In this document: positions 14,025 to 22,141 of the stretch, piece by piece
How positions within the stretch are numbered: the stretch's first letter is position 1
Layout of the letters: the number at the start of each line of letters is the position of its first letter
Assembly: GCA_028715645.1 (NCBI GenBank)
Contig: JAQURK010000007.1
Location: 1 to 47,924, forward strand
Reading direction: 5' to 3'
DNA: 47,924 bases
From: Candidatus Omnitrophota bacterium
GTDB taxonomy: Bacteria; Omnitrophota; Gorgyraeia; JABMQH01
The notes under the pieces: model-generated
Seen by the model: only the letters and a program-made list of their open reading frames with translations
Databases searched by the model: none
What the model was told of the DNA's origin: nothing
Translations under genes and position numbers: made by a program

Positions 14025-14828
14025 ATGTCTATTAACCGCACACTCGCGATTGTAATCCGTCAATTCTATCTTATCCGCGGCAGTTTTTCGCGCGTATTCC
14101 CGCTATTCGCGTGGATAGCGGTCGACATGATTCTCTGGGGATTTCTTACAAAGTACCTAAACAGCGTTTCCGCCTCAGGGTTTAATTTTGTCCCCGTGCT
14201 CCTTGGCGCGGTCCTCCTGTGGGATTTCTTTATCAGGATAATGCAGGGCGTGACAATGGCCTTTTTCGAAGATGTATGGTCGCGTAATTTCCTTAATTTA
14301 TTCGCAACCCCTCTTCTTGTATCGGAGTACGTACTGGGGCTGGTCCTTTCAAGCATCGCCACAAGCCTTATAGGGCTTTTTGCCATGCTTTTTATCGCGG
14401 GCACCTTTTTTAAATTATCTTTTTTTATGTATGGCCTGACTATTATGCCTTTTATCCTCGTTCTTTTTCTTTTCGGAATATCGCTTGGGATTTTTGGGAG
14501 CGGGCTTGTCCTACGGCTTGGGCCGGCGTCAGAATGGTTCATATGGCCGCTCCCGGCGCTCATCTCCCCCTTTGTAGGCGTCCTCTACCCCGTCTCTATC
14601 CTTCCCGGCTGGATGCGGTTTATTTCGAAGCTGCTTCCCCCCTCATACATTTTTGATGAATTACGTAAAATAATTTTGGGCCAGCCTGCCGCCTGGCATG
14701 CCTTTCTTTTGGCCGGGGCGCTGGCGATCCTCTATGTGATACTGGCATACTGGTTTTTTAAAACCGTATATCAACACGCCTTGCGTTCCGGCCTTATAGC
14801 CCGTTATAGCGCCGAAACCCTGAGCTAA
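14025..14828 (+). CDS. ABC-2 type transporter permease
   Basis: This 267-residue protein has six hydrophobic segments typical of ABC-2 permeases, including FILVLFLFGISLGIFGSGLV and PALISPFVGVLYPVSILPGW (the amphipathic re-entrant region with its conserved P-x-S-x-LP pattern). It pairs with the ATPase encoded 8 bases upstream. The stop codon overlaps the stop codon of the convergent porB gene: CTAA serves as TAA on one strand and TAG on the other. There is no room for a terminator, so the two operons may interfere transcriptionally. Confidence 0.88.
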   Translation: MSINRTLAIVIRQFYLIRGSFSRVFPLFAWIAVDMILWGFLTKYLNSVSASGFNFVPVLLGAVLLWDFFIRIMQGVTMAFFEDVWSRNFLNLFATPLLVSEYVLGLVLSSIATSLIGLFAMLFIAGTFFKLSFFMYGLTIMPFILVLFLFGISLGIFGSGLVLRLGPASEWFIWPLPALISPFVGVLYPVSILPGWMRFISKLLPPSYIFDELRKIILGQPAAWHAFLLAGALAILYVILAYWFFKTVYQHALRSGLIARYSAETLS

Positions 14829-15745
14829 ACCCTCTTGGCGTTGAGGTCGGCCCAGGCCTTGTCAACATCGGCCTGGATTTGACTGATTATCTGTTTGTTC
14901 TCTTCTTTAAATAGGTGGGAAAAACGGCGCTGGGTTTTAAGGAATTCCGTGACGGGTTTTTTCTCTTTGGGGATATAGGTTAACTTGTATTTTCCGTTCT
15001 CAATTTCATAAAGCGGCCAGAAACAGGTTTCAACAGCCAATTTTGCCACTTCAATGCCCTGGTCAGGCAGGAATCCCCATCCCAGGGTGCAGGGTTCAAG
15101 CACATTCATGAATTTCGGCCCCTTTATCGAAAAGGCTTTTTCGGATTTTTTGATAAGGTCCTGCCAGTGGCTGGGCGAGGCCTGCGCCACATAAGGTATT
15201 TCATGCGCCGCGGCGATCTCGGTCAGATTTTTTCTCTGTTGAGATTTCCCCTGTATCTCGCAACCGGCCGGACAGGTGGTAGTTGCCGCGCCGCGGGGCG
15301 TAGCGCCTGAGCGTTGGATTCCTGTGTTCATGTATGCCTCGTTTGTGTAGCAGACATACAAAAAGTCATGGCCGCGCTCAAGGGCGCCGGATAAGGCCTG
15401 CAGGCCTATATCGTACGTGCCGCCGTCGCCGCCGAAAGCAATGAATTTTATGTCCTCTTTGAGCCCGCCCCGTTTTTTCAACGCCCTGTATGCCGTCTCT
15501 ACCCCGCTTATTGTAGCCGCCGCATTCTCAAACGCGTTGTGAACAAACGGGCTTACCCACGCGGTATATGGAAATATCGTTGTGGCCACCTCAAGACAGC
15601 CTGTGGCGCATACAACAACAACCGGCGTCGGCGAGACGAGTGTTATCATCTTTATGATAATAGGCGCCGTGCATCCCGCGCACATCCTGTGTCCGCAGGT
15701 CAGGGCTGATTTTCCTTTTACGGATAATTCCTTTAATGTAGCCAT
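14825..15745 (-). CDS. porB: 2-oxoacid:ferredoxin oxidoreductase, beta subunit
   Basis: This 306-residue, thiamine-diphosphate-binding subunit has GGDGGTYDIGLQALSGALER (the GDG...  TPP/Mg motif) and CYTNEAYMNTGIQRSGATP. Cysteines for a 4Fe-4S cluster lie in CGHRMCAGC near the N-terminus, in CATGC and in CPAGC. With the alpha, delta and gamma genes upstream it forms the four-subunit enzyme that interconverts 2-oxoacids with acyl-CoA, CO2 and reduced ferredoxin in the cytoplasm of anaerobes. It overlaps porA by one base, indicating coupling. Pyruvate is the commonest substrate; another 2-oxoacid is possible. Confidence 0.93.
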   Translation of the reverse strand: MATLKELSVKGKSALTCGHRMCAGCTAPIIIKMITLVSPTPVVVVCATGCLEVATTIFPYTAWVSPFVHNAFENAAATISGVETAYRALKKRGGLKEDIKFIAFGGDGGTYDIGLQALSGALERGHDFLYVCYTNEAYMNTGIQRSGATPRGAATTTCPAGCEIQGKSQQRKNLTEIAAAHEIPYVAQASPSHWQDLIKKSEKAFSIKGPKFMNVLEPCTLGWGFLPDQGIEVAKLAVETCFWPLYEIENGKYKLTYIPKEKKPVTEFLKTQRRFSHLFKEENKQIISQIQADVDKAWADLNAKRV

Positions 15746-16923
15746 TACTCTCTTACCCCTATATATGCCGGCTCCGGGACAGTCTTTCCTGTCCTGGCGG
15801 CCGCCAGGGTATCATCTATTATTTTATTGATATCCTGTTCGGTTAATTCCCGGCCTCCAAGGCCATAGATATAATTTATGACGGGTGCGCTTGAGGCGCC
15901 GTAAAGCGCGCATCTTATATCTCCAAACAACGGGCCGCCCATCGCATTGACCGAATCGGCCCTGTCAAGCACCGCTATAGCCTTGAGCCCTTTTAAGGCA
16001 GAAACTATATCCTCTTTCGGGAAAGGCCTGAATACGGTAATTTTTAAAAATCCGATCTTTTTACCGGCCTTCCTGGCGTTGTCAACTAAGTCTTTCAATG
16101 TTCCCATCGTGGAGCCAAGACCGACTATACAGGCGTCCGCATCCTCGAGCCTGTAACCTTCTATGACCTTATATAAACGGCCGAATTTTTTATTAAACTC
16201 AGCGTTTATCTCTTTTATGACATTTAAACTTTTTACCATGGCATCGGCCACCTGGCGCCTGTGCTCAAAATAATAGTCCTGGAGATCAAGCGGCCCGACG
16301 GTAACCGGCGATCTTAGATTAAGGGCGGAAACCCTGGGTCTGAAAGCGCCTACGAAGTCCTTTACCGGTTTATCATCGTAAATCTCCACGTTAGCCACCT
16401 CATGACTGATAATAAACCCGTCAAGGTTTACGGATACAGGCAGTTGTACATCCGGATGTTCGGCTATCCTTATCGCCTGAATGGTATTTTCATACGTCTC
16501 CTGCGCGTTTTCGCAGAAAAGATGTATCCATCCCGAATCCCTTATCCCCATGACATCCGAATGGTCGCAATGTATGTTGATCGGGGCAGAAAGCGCCCTG
16601 TTTACTATGGGCATGACTATCGGAAGCCGCAGGCCGGCCGCTATGTAAACAACCTCCCACATGAGGGCGAGTCCTTGCGATGAGGTCGCGGTCATCGTCC
16701 TTGCCCCTGCCGCTGAAGAGCCGACGCACGCCGACATGGCGCTATGTTCCGACTCAACCAGTATCATCTCCGTATCCACCTCGCCGTTAGCGACATAATC
16801 CGAAAATTTTTCTACTATAGAGGTCTGGGGGGTGATCGGGTAGGCCGCGACAACGTCGGGGTTTATCTGTTTCATCGCGTATGATACAGCGTCGTTACCT
16901 GTAAGCGCCTTTACCGTCTTCAT
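15745..16923 (-). CDS. porA: 2-oxoacid:ferredoxin oxidoreductase, alpha subunit
   Basis: This 392-residue subunit has AYPITPQTSIVEKFSDYVA near the N-terminus, EMILVESEHSAMSACVGSSAAGARTMTATSSQGLAL-type TPP pyrimidine-domain blocks and a C-terminal transketolase-like domain (GRLYKVIEGYRLEDADAC, then GFLKITVFRPFPKEDI). SEHSAMSAC carries the glutamate that activates thiamine diphosphate. It overlaps porD by 4 bases and porB by 1 base in the order gamma-delta-alpha-beta, as is common for pyruvate:ferredoxin oxidoreductases of anaerobic bacteria and archaea. Confidence 0.93.
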   Translation of the reverse strand: MKTVKALTGNDAVSYAMKQINPDVVAAYPITPQTSIVEKFSDYVANGEVDTEMILVESEHSAMSACVGSSAAGARTMTATSSQGLALMWEVVYIAAGLRLPIVMPIVNRALSAPINIHCDHSDVMGIRDSGWIHLFCENAQETYENTIQAIRIAEHPDVQLPVSVNLDGFIISHEVANVEIYDDKPVKDFVGAFRPRVSALNLRSPVTVGPLDLQDYYFEHRRQVADAMVKSLNVIKEINAEFNKKFGRLYKVIEGYRLEDADACIVGLGSTMGTLKDLVDNARKAGKKIGFLKITVFRPFPKEDIVSALKGLKAIAVLDRADSVNAMGGPLFGDIRCALYGASSAPVINYIYGLGGRELTEQDINKIIDDTLAAARTGKTVPEPAYIGVRE

Positions 16924-17222
16924 TCCTTAACTTCCTTTTCCATTACTATCGCCTTTCCCTTTACCGGGCAGATATACGCGCAAAGGCCGCAGCCCTTGCA
17001 ATGATCGTAATCGAACCTGTCAAACTTTTGGTCCTTTACCAGGACGGAAAAATCCGGACAGATAATCCAGCATTGCAGGCAATGTATACATTTTTTTTCT
17101 ATCCAGACGGGCTTAAATGTCCTCCAGCTGCCCGTATGGTATTCTACGGCCGTTCCGGCAGGAAGGACCGCCCCTGCGGGTAATTCCTTCCAGCCCTTTG
17201 GCCTTTTTAAATCAGAATTCAT
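16920..17222 (-). CDS. porD: 2-oxoacid:ferredoxin oxidoreductase, delta (ferredoxin) subunit
   Basis: This 100-residue protein has two 4Fe-4S motifs: CIHCLQCWIICP (C45, C48, C51, C55) and CKGCGLCAYICP (C75, C78, C81, C85). It passes electrons from the catalytic subunits to external ferredoxin. The N-terminal 40 residues (GWKELPAGAVLPAGTAVEY) match the usual PorD extension. It overlaps both neighbours by 4 bases (ATGA type), so subunit synthesis is coupled. Confidence 0.94.
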   Translation of the reverse strand: MNSDLKRPKGWKELPAGAVLPAGTAVEYHTGSWRTFKPVWIEKKCIHCLQCWIICPDFSVLVKDQKFDRFDYDHCKGCGLCAYICPVKGKAIVMEKEVKE

Positions 17223-17791
17223 ACTGTCTTCACCTCGTTATACGCGGCCTTCATGGCCTTTAAATTCGCTTCGACGACCTCAGGGCTGAATTTTCCCGCA
17301 TATTGTTTCCTGAAACCCTCAAGGACGTCTTCAAGCTTCAATATGCCGCTTACCTTTACAAGGGCGGCTATCATCGGCGTATTCGGAATATTCCTTTTAA
17401 ACTCCCTTATGGCAATGTCCGTGGCATTTACCACTGCCACTTTGCCGGTATCGTAGCCCAGTTTTTTCCTCATCTCGGCGGCGCTCTTACTCGTATTGAT
17501 TATGAGGATGCCGTCTTTGGAAAGGCCCTCGCAGACGTTCACCATGCCTATCAGGGTCGGGTCAAGGACCAGGACTATGTCGGGAGAAGATATCTGCACA
17601 TGGGTATTTATCGGGGAGGAGCTTATCCTGTTAAAGCTTTTTACCGGGGCGCCGGCGCGTTCAGGTCCGAATTCAGGAAAGGCCTGTATGAACTTGCCGC
17701 TTAAAAGGGCGGCCTCTGCCAATATCTTTGATGCCGTAACCGCACCCTGGCCGCCTCTTCCATGCCATCTTATTTCAACCTTGTCTTGCAT
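17219..17791 (-). CDS. porG: 2-oxoacid:ferredoxin oxidoreductase, gamma subunit
   Basis: This 190-residue subunit begins with the family signature IRWHGRGGQGAVTASKILAE and continues with FPEFGPERAGAPVKSFNRIS. The gamma subunit helps form the active-site cavity and CoA site. It is first of the four por genes. A membrane-protein gene ends 8 bases upstream, so that gene may share the transcript. Confidence 0.94.
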   Translation of the reverse strand: MQDKVEIRWHGRGGQGAVTASKILAEAALLSGKFIQAFPEFGPERAGAPVKSFNRISSSPINTHVQISSPDIVLVLDPTLIGMVNVCEGLSKDGILIINTSKSAAEMRKKLGYDTGKVAVVNATDIAIREFKRNIPNTPMIAALVKVSGILKLEDVLEGFRKQYAGKFSPEVVEANLKAMKAAYNEVKTV

Positions 17792-17799
17792 TATCTATA

Positions 17800-18612
17800 T
17801 TAAACTGTGCCTTGAGGCGGCATTTGTTCGATCTTCTCTTGATCAGCGCCTGTAAGCCCGCAATAGTAAACGATAAGCGCCGCGCTGATGATAAGCGTAA
17901 TATAAGAATTTACCGCTCCCGTTATTATTCCTGTAAGAAACTGGAACGCCGGCCCTTTTATGACAAAGGAGAGCGCCCCCGTCAATATCCCCATGATAAA
18001 TCCTATCCCGAATCCTATTAGGACCAAAAGAACCATTAACCCCGTCATTCTCCCAAAATTAGCTTTTATAAACCTGTAACTTCCGGACAGGGCTTTGAAA
18101 ACGTTCGCGTCTTCCACTGCCAATATGTATGGAGACAGGAAAAAGATAAAAAAGTAGTAAAGGGCTATAGCGGCCAATATTACAGCGACGGCGGCCAGGA
18201 TTATGCCTAAGGCAATATTTTTGGCGACGACCGCCATGCCGAATAAAATGGCTAATATAACTATAACCAGTATTATGGCGGCTAGAAAAAGCGCGCCAAG
18301 ACCTACAAAGCGCGCATAGAACCTGCCGCCGTATTTTATAAAATTATTCAAGGTCGCCTTGCCGTTTGAGATAACGGCGTCCTTAAGAGCGCCGAAAAGG
18401 CCGCCCTGAATAAAAATGTTTATGAGGATAAATATAAGACTAAAACCCAGAAGCCCGGGATTTATCTTCTGACGGGCGGCATTTTGAGCGGCGCCAGTAT
18501 AGGGTATAGTAACAAGGTTCCAGGCCGTATTGAATACGAACAGCACACCAAGAACGCTAAAGCTCCTTCCCGCAATATTAAATCCCTTGCCTATCGCCTC
18601 TATTACCTTCAT
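17800..18612 (-). CDS. Multi-pass membrane protein, unknown function
   Basis: This 270-residue protein has six hydrophobic segments, for example LGFSLIFILINIFIQGGLFG and MTGLMVLLVLIGFGIGFIMG. The soluble parts are very small. The layout (KVIEAIGKGFNIAGRSFSVL at the start, GALKDAVISNGKATLNNFIK in the first loop) resembles the broad DUF4013/glycerophosphodiester-membrane-domain group, but I cannot place it securely. It precedes porG by 8 bases and may be cotranscribed. No catalytic residues are evident. Confidence 0.75.
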   Translation of the reverse strand: MKVIEAIGKGFNIAGRSFSVLGVLFVFNTAWNLVTIPYTGAAQNAARQKINPGLLGFSLIFILINIFIQGGLFGALKDAVISNGKATLNNFIKYGGRFYARFVGLGALFLAAIILVIVILAILFGMAVVAKNIALGIILAAVAVILAAIALYYFFIFFLSPYILAVEDANVFKALSGSYRFIKANFGRMTGLMVLLVLIGFGIGFIMGILTGALSFVIKGPAFQFLTGIITGAVNSYITLIISAALIVYYCGLTGADQEKIEQMPPQGTV

Positions 18613-18661
18613 ACTAGACCTCCTATTTTTCTTATGATTTTAACAGGGTTAGCAACAGGTG

Positions 18662-19273
18662 TCAAGCCAATTCCCGCCGTGAATCCATCGCCTTTAAGAG
18701 CGTGGCCTGGTCCACGTATTCCAATTCGGCGCCTATGGGCATCCCGAAACCTATCCTGGTAGTCCTTATATTAAAGGGCTTGAGCACCTTTGCGAGGTAA
18801 AGTGCGGTGGTTTCCCCTTCCGTGTCAGGGTTGGTAGCGATTATGACCTCTTTGGGCTTTTTTTCCTTTACCCTGGCCAACAGTTCCTTTATTTTAAGCT
18901 CATCGGGCCCAATACCGTCCAGAGGTGAAAGCGCGCCCAAAAGCACATGGTAAACACCCGGGAATTTACCTGTTTTTTCCACCGCAATGACGTCTGTCGG
19001 CTCTTCAACCACGCAGATAATGCCCCTATCCCTTCCGCTGTCCTTGCATATCGCGCAGAGCTCTTCATCGCTCAGATTATTGCAAAGCTTGCAAAAACGG
19101 ACTACCTGTTTTACCCTGGTAAGCGCCTCTGAAAGGTCCTTGACATACGCGGCCGGTGATTTTAATACAAAGAACGCAAGGCGCTGCGCGGTCTTCTGGC
19201 CTATACCGGGAAATTTCTTAAAGTATTCTATGAGATTGAGAAGGGATTCCGGAAGACCGGTTGTTTTAGCCAT
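18662..19273 (-). CDS. recR: Recombination protein RecR
   Basis: This 203-residue protein has the standard RecR length and order: a helix-hairpin-helix (FPGIGQKTAQRLAFFVL), a four-cysteine zinc finger (CKLCNNLSDEELCAIC) and a Toprim domain (IICVVEEPTDVIAVEKTG, later IIATNPDTEGETTALYLAKV). RecR works with RecO/RecF to load RecA at gaps. The start overlaps the dnaX stop by 8 bases, the classic dnaX-recR arrangement (here without an intervening ybaB), and implies coupling. Confidence 0.97.
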   Translation of the reverse strand: MAKTTGLPESLLNLIEYFKKFPGIGQKTAQRLAFFVLKSPAAYVKDLSEALTRVKQVVRFCKLCNNLSDEELCAICKDSGRDRGIICVVEEPTDVIAVEKTGKFPGVYHVLLGALSPLDGIGPDELKIKELLARVKEKKPKEVIIATNPDTEGETTALYLAKVLKPFNIRTTRIGFGMPIGAELEYVDQATLLKAMDSRRELA

Positions 19274-20858
19274 TTTCTTTCGTTACAGAGCCGTTAAAGA
19301 CGTCAAGGGCGTCTTTTAAGACGGGGTCTTGCCTTTTTTCTTCTTCGGCGCTTGCCGCAAATTTAAAATTGAGCCTGCGCTCAAGCTTATCCACGAGATT
19401 AAATTCCATGTTCGCGCTCATGCCGGAAACCTGTTTAAAAACCGCCTCAATTATTTCCTTGTTGGCCGGTTTCTCGAGGATCTCCTTATGGAATTTATGC
19501 ATCTTTGGGAAATTAATCTTAAGCGCTCCCTTTTCCAGGGCCCCGGGCTCCCCTTCCATCAGGAAGGACGCCAGGGACGCCTTTTTTTTGCTTAAGGCAT
19601 TCAAGAATTCCGGCCATAATTTATCTATATTGGAATCGGAATTAGATTGCTTCGCCCCTTCCGCCTTCGCCAAGGCTTCGGCGGACAGGTCGGGGCTCGC
19701 AATGACGTCATTGCGAGGAGCCCCACCCAACCTTTCCACCCTCTTTAATAACTCATCGATCGGCATAAGCCCTTCCCTCCGGATAAGCTTGAGCAGGGCA
19801 AATTCGATCGAGAATTTTATAAGACCGGTCCTTTTTGCGTTTTCATACGTAGCGGACAAAAGATAAAAGATATAAATCAGGTCCTCCAGCGTAAAATTCT
19901 CCGCCTGGACGGCCAGGGCCGACAAGGTCTCTTCGGAAAGGACAAGGGTTGACTTAAGGTTTTTATTTATCTTTAAAACGGCGAGGTTCCTGATATGCTC
20001 TATAAATCTCGCCAAAAATTGGAAGAGGTCTTTGCCTTCATTTTCCAGGCCGTTTACCGCCTTGAGGACGGAGACCGTATCTTTTTTTATGATAAATTCG
20101 CTTAAGGCGAGCAGCTGTTCATCCTCAATTATTCCAAGGATCTTGGTAACGTCGCTTAGCTCTATCTTTTTCTCGCAAAATGAATTCAATTGGTCCAGTA
20201 TGGATTCCGCGTCCCTCATGGAACCGTCCGAGGCCTTCGCGATCTCAAAGAATATCCCCTCGTCCGCGCCTATCTTTTCCTTTTTCGCTATTTCCTTAAG
20301 TTTCTCGACGATCTGCGGCGCCGGGACGCGTTTAAAATCAAACCTCTGGCAGCGCGAAAGGATCGTAGCGGGGATCTTATGCGGCTGGGTGGTCGCGAAG
20401 ATAAATTTTACATGGGCGGGCGGTTCTTCGAGCGTCTTTAAAAGGGCGTTGAACGCCGCCTCGGTTATCTGGTGAACCTCATCGATGATGTATATCTTGA
20501 ACCTGCCGTGGGCGGGTGACAGTTTTACGTTTTCCCTGAGGCTCCTTATCTCGTCTATTCCGCGGTTTGAGGCGCCGTCTATCTCGATGACATCCAGGGA
20601 ATACGCCCCCGTCGTCTCAAGGCATGAGACGCATTTATTGCACGGCTCAGGCGTCGGGCCCTTTTCGCAGTTTAAGGCCTTGGAGAATATCCTTGCCGTC
20701 GAGGTCTTTCCCACGCCGCGCGGCCCGGAAAACAGATAGGCCTGGCTTACGCGATTTAACTTTATCGCGTTCTTTAGCGTAGTTGTAACGTGCTCCTGCC
20801 CTACTATCTCGTCAAAGCCTTGAGGCCGCCATTTTCTCGCAAATACCAGATATGACAT
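19266..20858 (-). CDS. dnaX: DNA polymerase III subunit gamma/tau
   Basis: This 530-residue AAA+ clamp-loader subunit has Walker A GPRGVGKTS, zinc cysteines in CEKGPTPEPCNKCVSC, Walker B IIDEVHQ and sensor 1 FIFATTQPHKIP with SRCQRFDF. Domain III follows, then a variable C-terminal tau region. Between domain III and the tail, the stretch PRNDVIASPDLSAEALAKAE is not typical of DnaX. It is encoded by a REP-type palindromic element (19644-19725) carried in frame. No programmed gamma frameshift site of the E. coli kind is convincing. It lies 2 bases after the DJ-1 gene and is coupled to recR. Confidence 0.95.
   Translation of the reverse strand: MSYLVFARKWRPQGFDEIVGQEHVTTTLKNAIKLNRVSQAYLFSGPRGVGKTSTARIFSKALNCEKGPTPEPCNKCVSCLETTGAYSLDVIEIDGASNRGIDEIRSLRENVKLSPAHGRFKIYIIDEVHQITEAAFNALLKTLEEPPAHVKFIFATTQPHKIPATILSRCQRFDFKRVPAPQIVEKLKEIAKKEKIGADEGIFFEIAKASDGSMRDAESILDQLNSFCEKKIELSDVTKILGIIEDEQLLALSEFIIKKDTVSVLKAVNGLENEGKDLFQFLARFIEHIRNLAVLKINKNLKSTLVLSEETLSALAVQAENFTLEDLIYIFYLLSATYENAKRTGLIKFSIEFALLKLIRREGLMPIDELLKRVERLGGAPRNDVIASPDLSAEALAKAEGAKQSNSDSNIDKLWPEFLNALSKKKASLASFLMEGEPGALEKGALKINFPKMHKFHKEILEKPANKEIIEAVFKQVSGMSANMEFNLVDKLERRLNFKFAASAEEEKRQDPVLKDALDVFNGSVTKENG
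19644..19725 (-). repeat. REP-type palindromic element inside dnaX
   Basis: The element has the widespread bacterial REP ends AGATTGCTTCGCC and GCTCGCAATGACG, plus CGCAATGACGTCATTGCG. A second copy in non-coding DNA at 40476-40516 has the same ends. Here it is translated in frame within the DnaX linker. Confidence 0.75.
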
Positions 20859-20860
20859 CT

Positions 20861-21385
20861 TTATTTTTTTAAAAGCCTTATGATCTCTTCCGCAAACTTT
20901 GCCGCGCTGCGCGGCCCGTCCCCGGTGACAATATTCCCGTCCACTTCAACGCCCTTGCCTGTATGGAGCGCCCCTTTGGCTACAAGCCTGTCCTTCTCCG
21001 CCGGAAAAGAGGTCACCCTTTTTCCCTTTAAGAGCCCGGCGTTTGCCAGGGTAGGCGGCGCCGCGCATATTGCCGCCAGCACCTTTGGCGGTCTCGCCGC
21101 TGCCTGCGCGATCTTATGCGCCACCGGATCGTCCCAGTATACCGGGGAACCCGGTCCTCCGACAAATACTACCGCGTCATAATCCTTCATATCGATATCC
21201 GTATATAAAACATCCGGGGTTATACGCATTCCCAGTTTGCCCTTCGCGGATTCAAGGGAGGTCGAGGCCACCTTCACATCCGCCCCGGCCTTTTTAAAAA
21301 TCTCAAGAGGAACGCTAAGCTCCTCATCCCTGAAACCTTCATGCGCGATTATCATCGCTATCTTTTTTGCGCTTAATTCACCCAT
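20861..21385 (-). CDS. DJ-1/PfpI-family protein
   Basis: This protein has 174 residues from the ATG at 21385, chosen because AGGAG lies 6 bases upstream; a longer frame would run into tRNA-Ser(GGA). The Rossmann-like glutamine-amidotransferase fold is recognisable. IAHEGFRDEELSVPLEIFKK carries the family glutamate, and VLAAICAAPPTLANAGLLKG carries the nucleophile-elbow cysteine. YDAVVFVGGPG and NIVTGDGPRSAAKFAEEII complete the pattern. Members include glyoxalase III/deglycase-like proteins and stress chaperones; the exact activity is uncertain. It lies 2 bases upstream of dnaX. Confidence 0.9.
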   Translation of the reverse strand: MGELSAKKIAMIIAHEGFRDEELSVPLEIFKKAGADVKVASTSLESAKGKLGMRITPDVLYTDIDMKDYDAVVFVGGPGSPVYWDDPVAHKIAQAAARPPKVLAAICAAPPTLANAGLLKGKRVTSFPAEKDRLVAKGALHTGKGVEVDGNIVTGDGPRSAAKFAEEIIRLLKK

Positions 21386-21487
21386 GGCAATCTCCTGTGG
21401 CGGAGACACTACGCTCGCTACGGCCCTTGTCGGGCCGTTTAACGCTCGCTTCAGTGTCCTCAAAATTTCCCTTATCGGGAAATTTTT

Positions 21488-21574
21488 CGGAAAGGCAGGG
21501 ATTCGAACCCTGGGTACCCTTGCGAGTACACGTGCTCTCCAGGCACGCCGATTCAGCCGCTCTCGCACCTTTCC
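21488..21574 (-). tRNA. tRNA-Ser(GGA)
   Basis: An 87-base cloverleaf with acceptor GGAAAGG/CCTTTCC, anticodon stem-loop CGTGC-CTGGAGA-GCACG (anticodon GGA), a long variable arm, T-arm with GGTTCGAATCC, and discriminator G. CCA is not encoded. A hairpin with AAATTTCCC arms follows its 3' end. Confidence 0.96.
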
Positions 21575-21590
21575 AAATTTGCGAAGCAAG

Positions 21591-22043
21591 TCACCTTTTC
21601 TTTTTAAAAAACTCCCTCAACAAAGAACCGCTTGCTTCCTCTAAAACACCCTTGTCTATTTTTATCCTATGATTTAAACCCTTATTATATGCTATATTTA
21701 TAATAGAACCGCATGCCCCAGCCTTTGGGTCGGGCGCCGCGTAAACCAGCCGTTTGATCCTGGCCAGGACCATCGCCCCCGCGCACATCGCGCACGGCTC
21801 AATTGTAACATACATGGTGCAGTCAATCAATCTTTCGTTTTTTAGATGGGCGGCGGCCTGTGTTATGGCGAGTATTTCCGCGTGAGCGGTGGGATCTTTT
21901 AATAATTTGATCTGGTTATGCGCGCGGCCTATGACTCTTGTACCGTGCACAATTATGGCGCCTACCGGCACCTCATCATTGTCGAATGCCCTGGCGGCCT
22001 CTTTCAGCGCCGCGGACATATAGATTTCATCAATCTTTGACAT
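21591..22043 (-). CDS. tadA: tRNA-specific adenosine deaminase
   Basis: This 150-residue cytidine-deaminase-fold enzyme has zinc/proton-transfer residues in PTAHAEILAI (H54, E56) and EPCAMCAGAMVLARI (C84, C87). The helix RIKRLVYAAPDPKAGACGS is typical of TadA. It converts A34 to inosine in tRNA-Arg(ACG). Such a tRNA-Arg(ACG) gene lies 2 kb upstream at 24067-24141, consistent with the assignment rather than another deaminase. tRNA-Ser(GGA) begins 17 bases after the stop. Confidence 0.94.
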   Translation of the reverse strand: MSKIDEIYMSAALKEAARAFDNDEVPVGAIIVHGTRVIGRAHNQIKLLKDPTAHAEILAITQAAAHLKNERLIDCTMYVTIEPCAMCAGAMVLARIKRLVYAAPDPKAGACGSIINIAYNKGLNHRIKIDKGVLEEASGSLLREFFKKKR

Positions 22044-22141
22044 CCGGCCTTCCTACTGCTCATTTAAATTAAATTTCTCAAGAATCAATTTATCCCTTTT
22101 AAGCCTCGGTGGTCTTGCCGTCAGCCAAAACCATTGTTATT

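Noticed and set aside
20082..20088. A AAA AAA run in dnaX as a programmed frameshift site for a gamma form
   Set aside because: The -1 frame stops after about 13 codons, before domain III is complete, so the product would not resemble the gamma subunit.
20861..21589. Longer 242-residue version of the DJ-1/PfpI protein
   Set aside because: The extra N-terminus is read through tRNA-Ser(GGA); the ATG at 21385 has a good ribosome-binding site and fits the family length.
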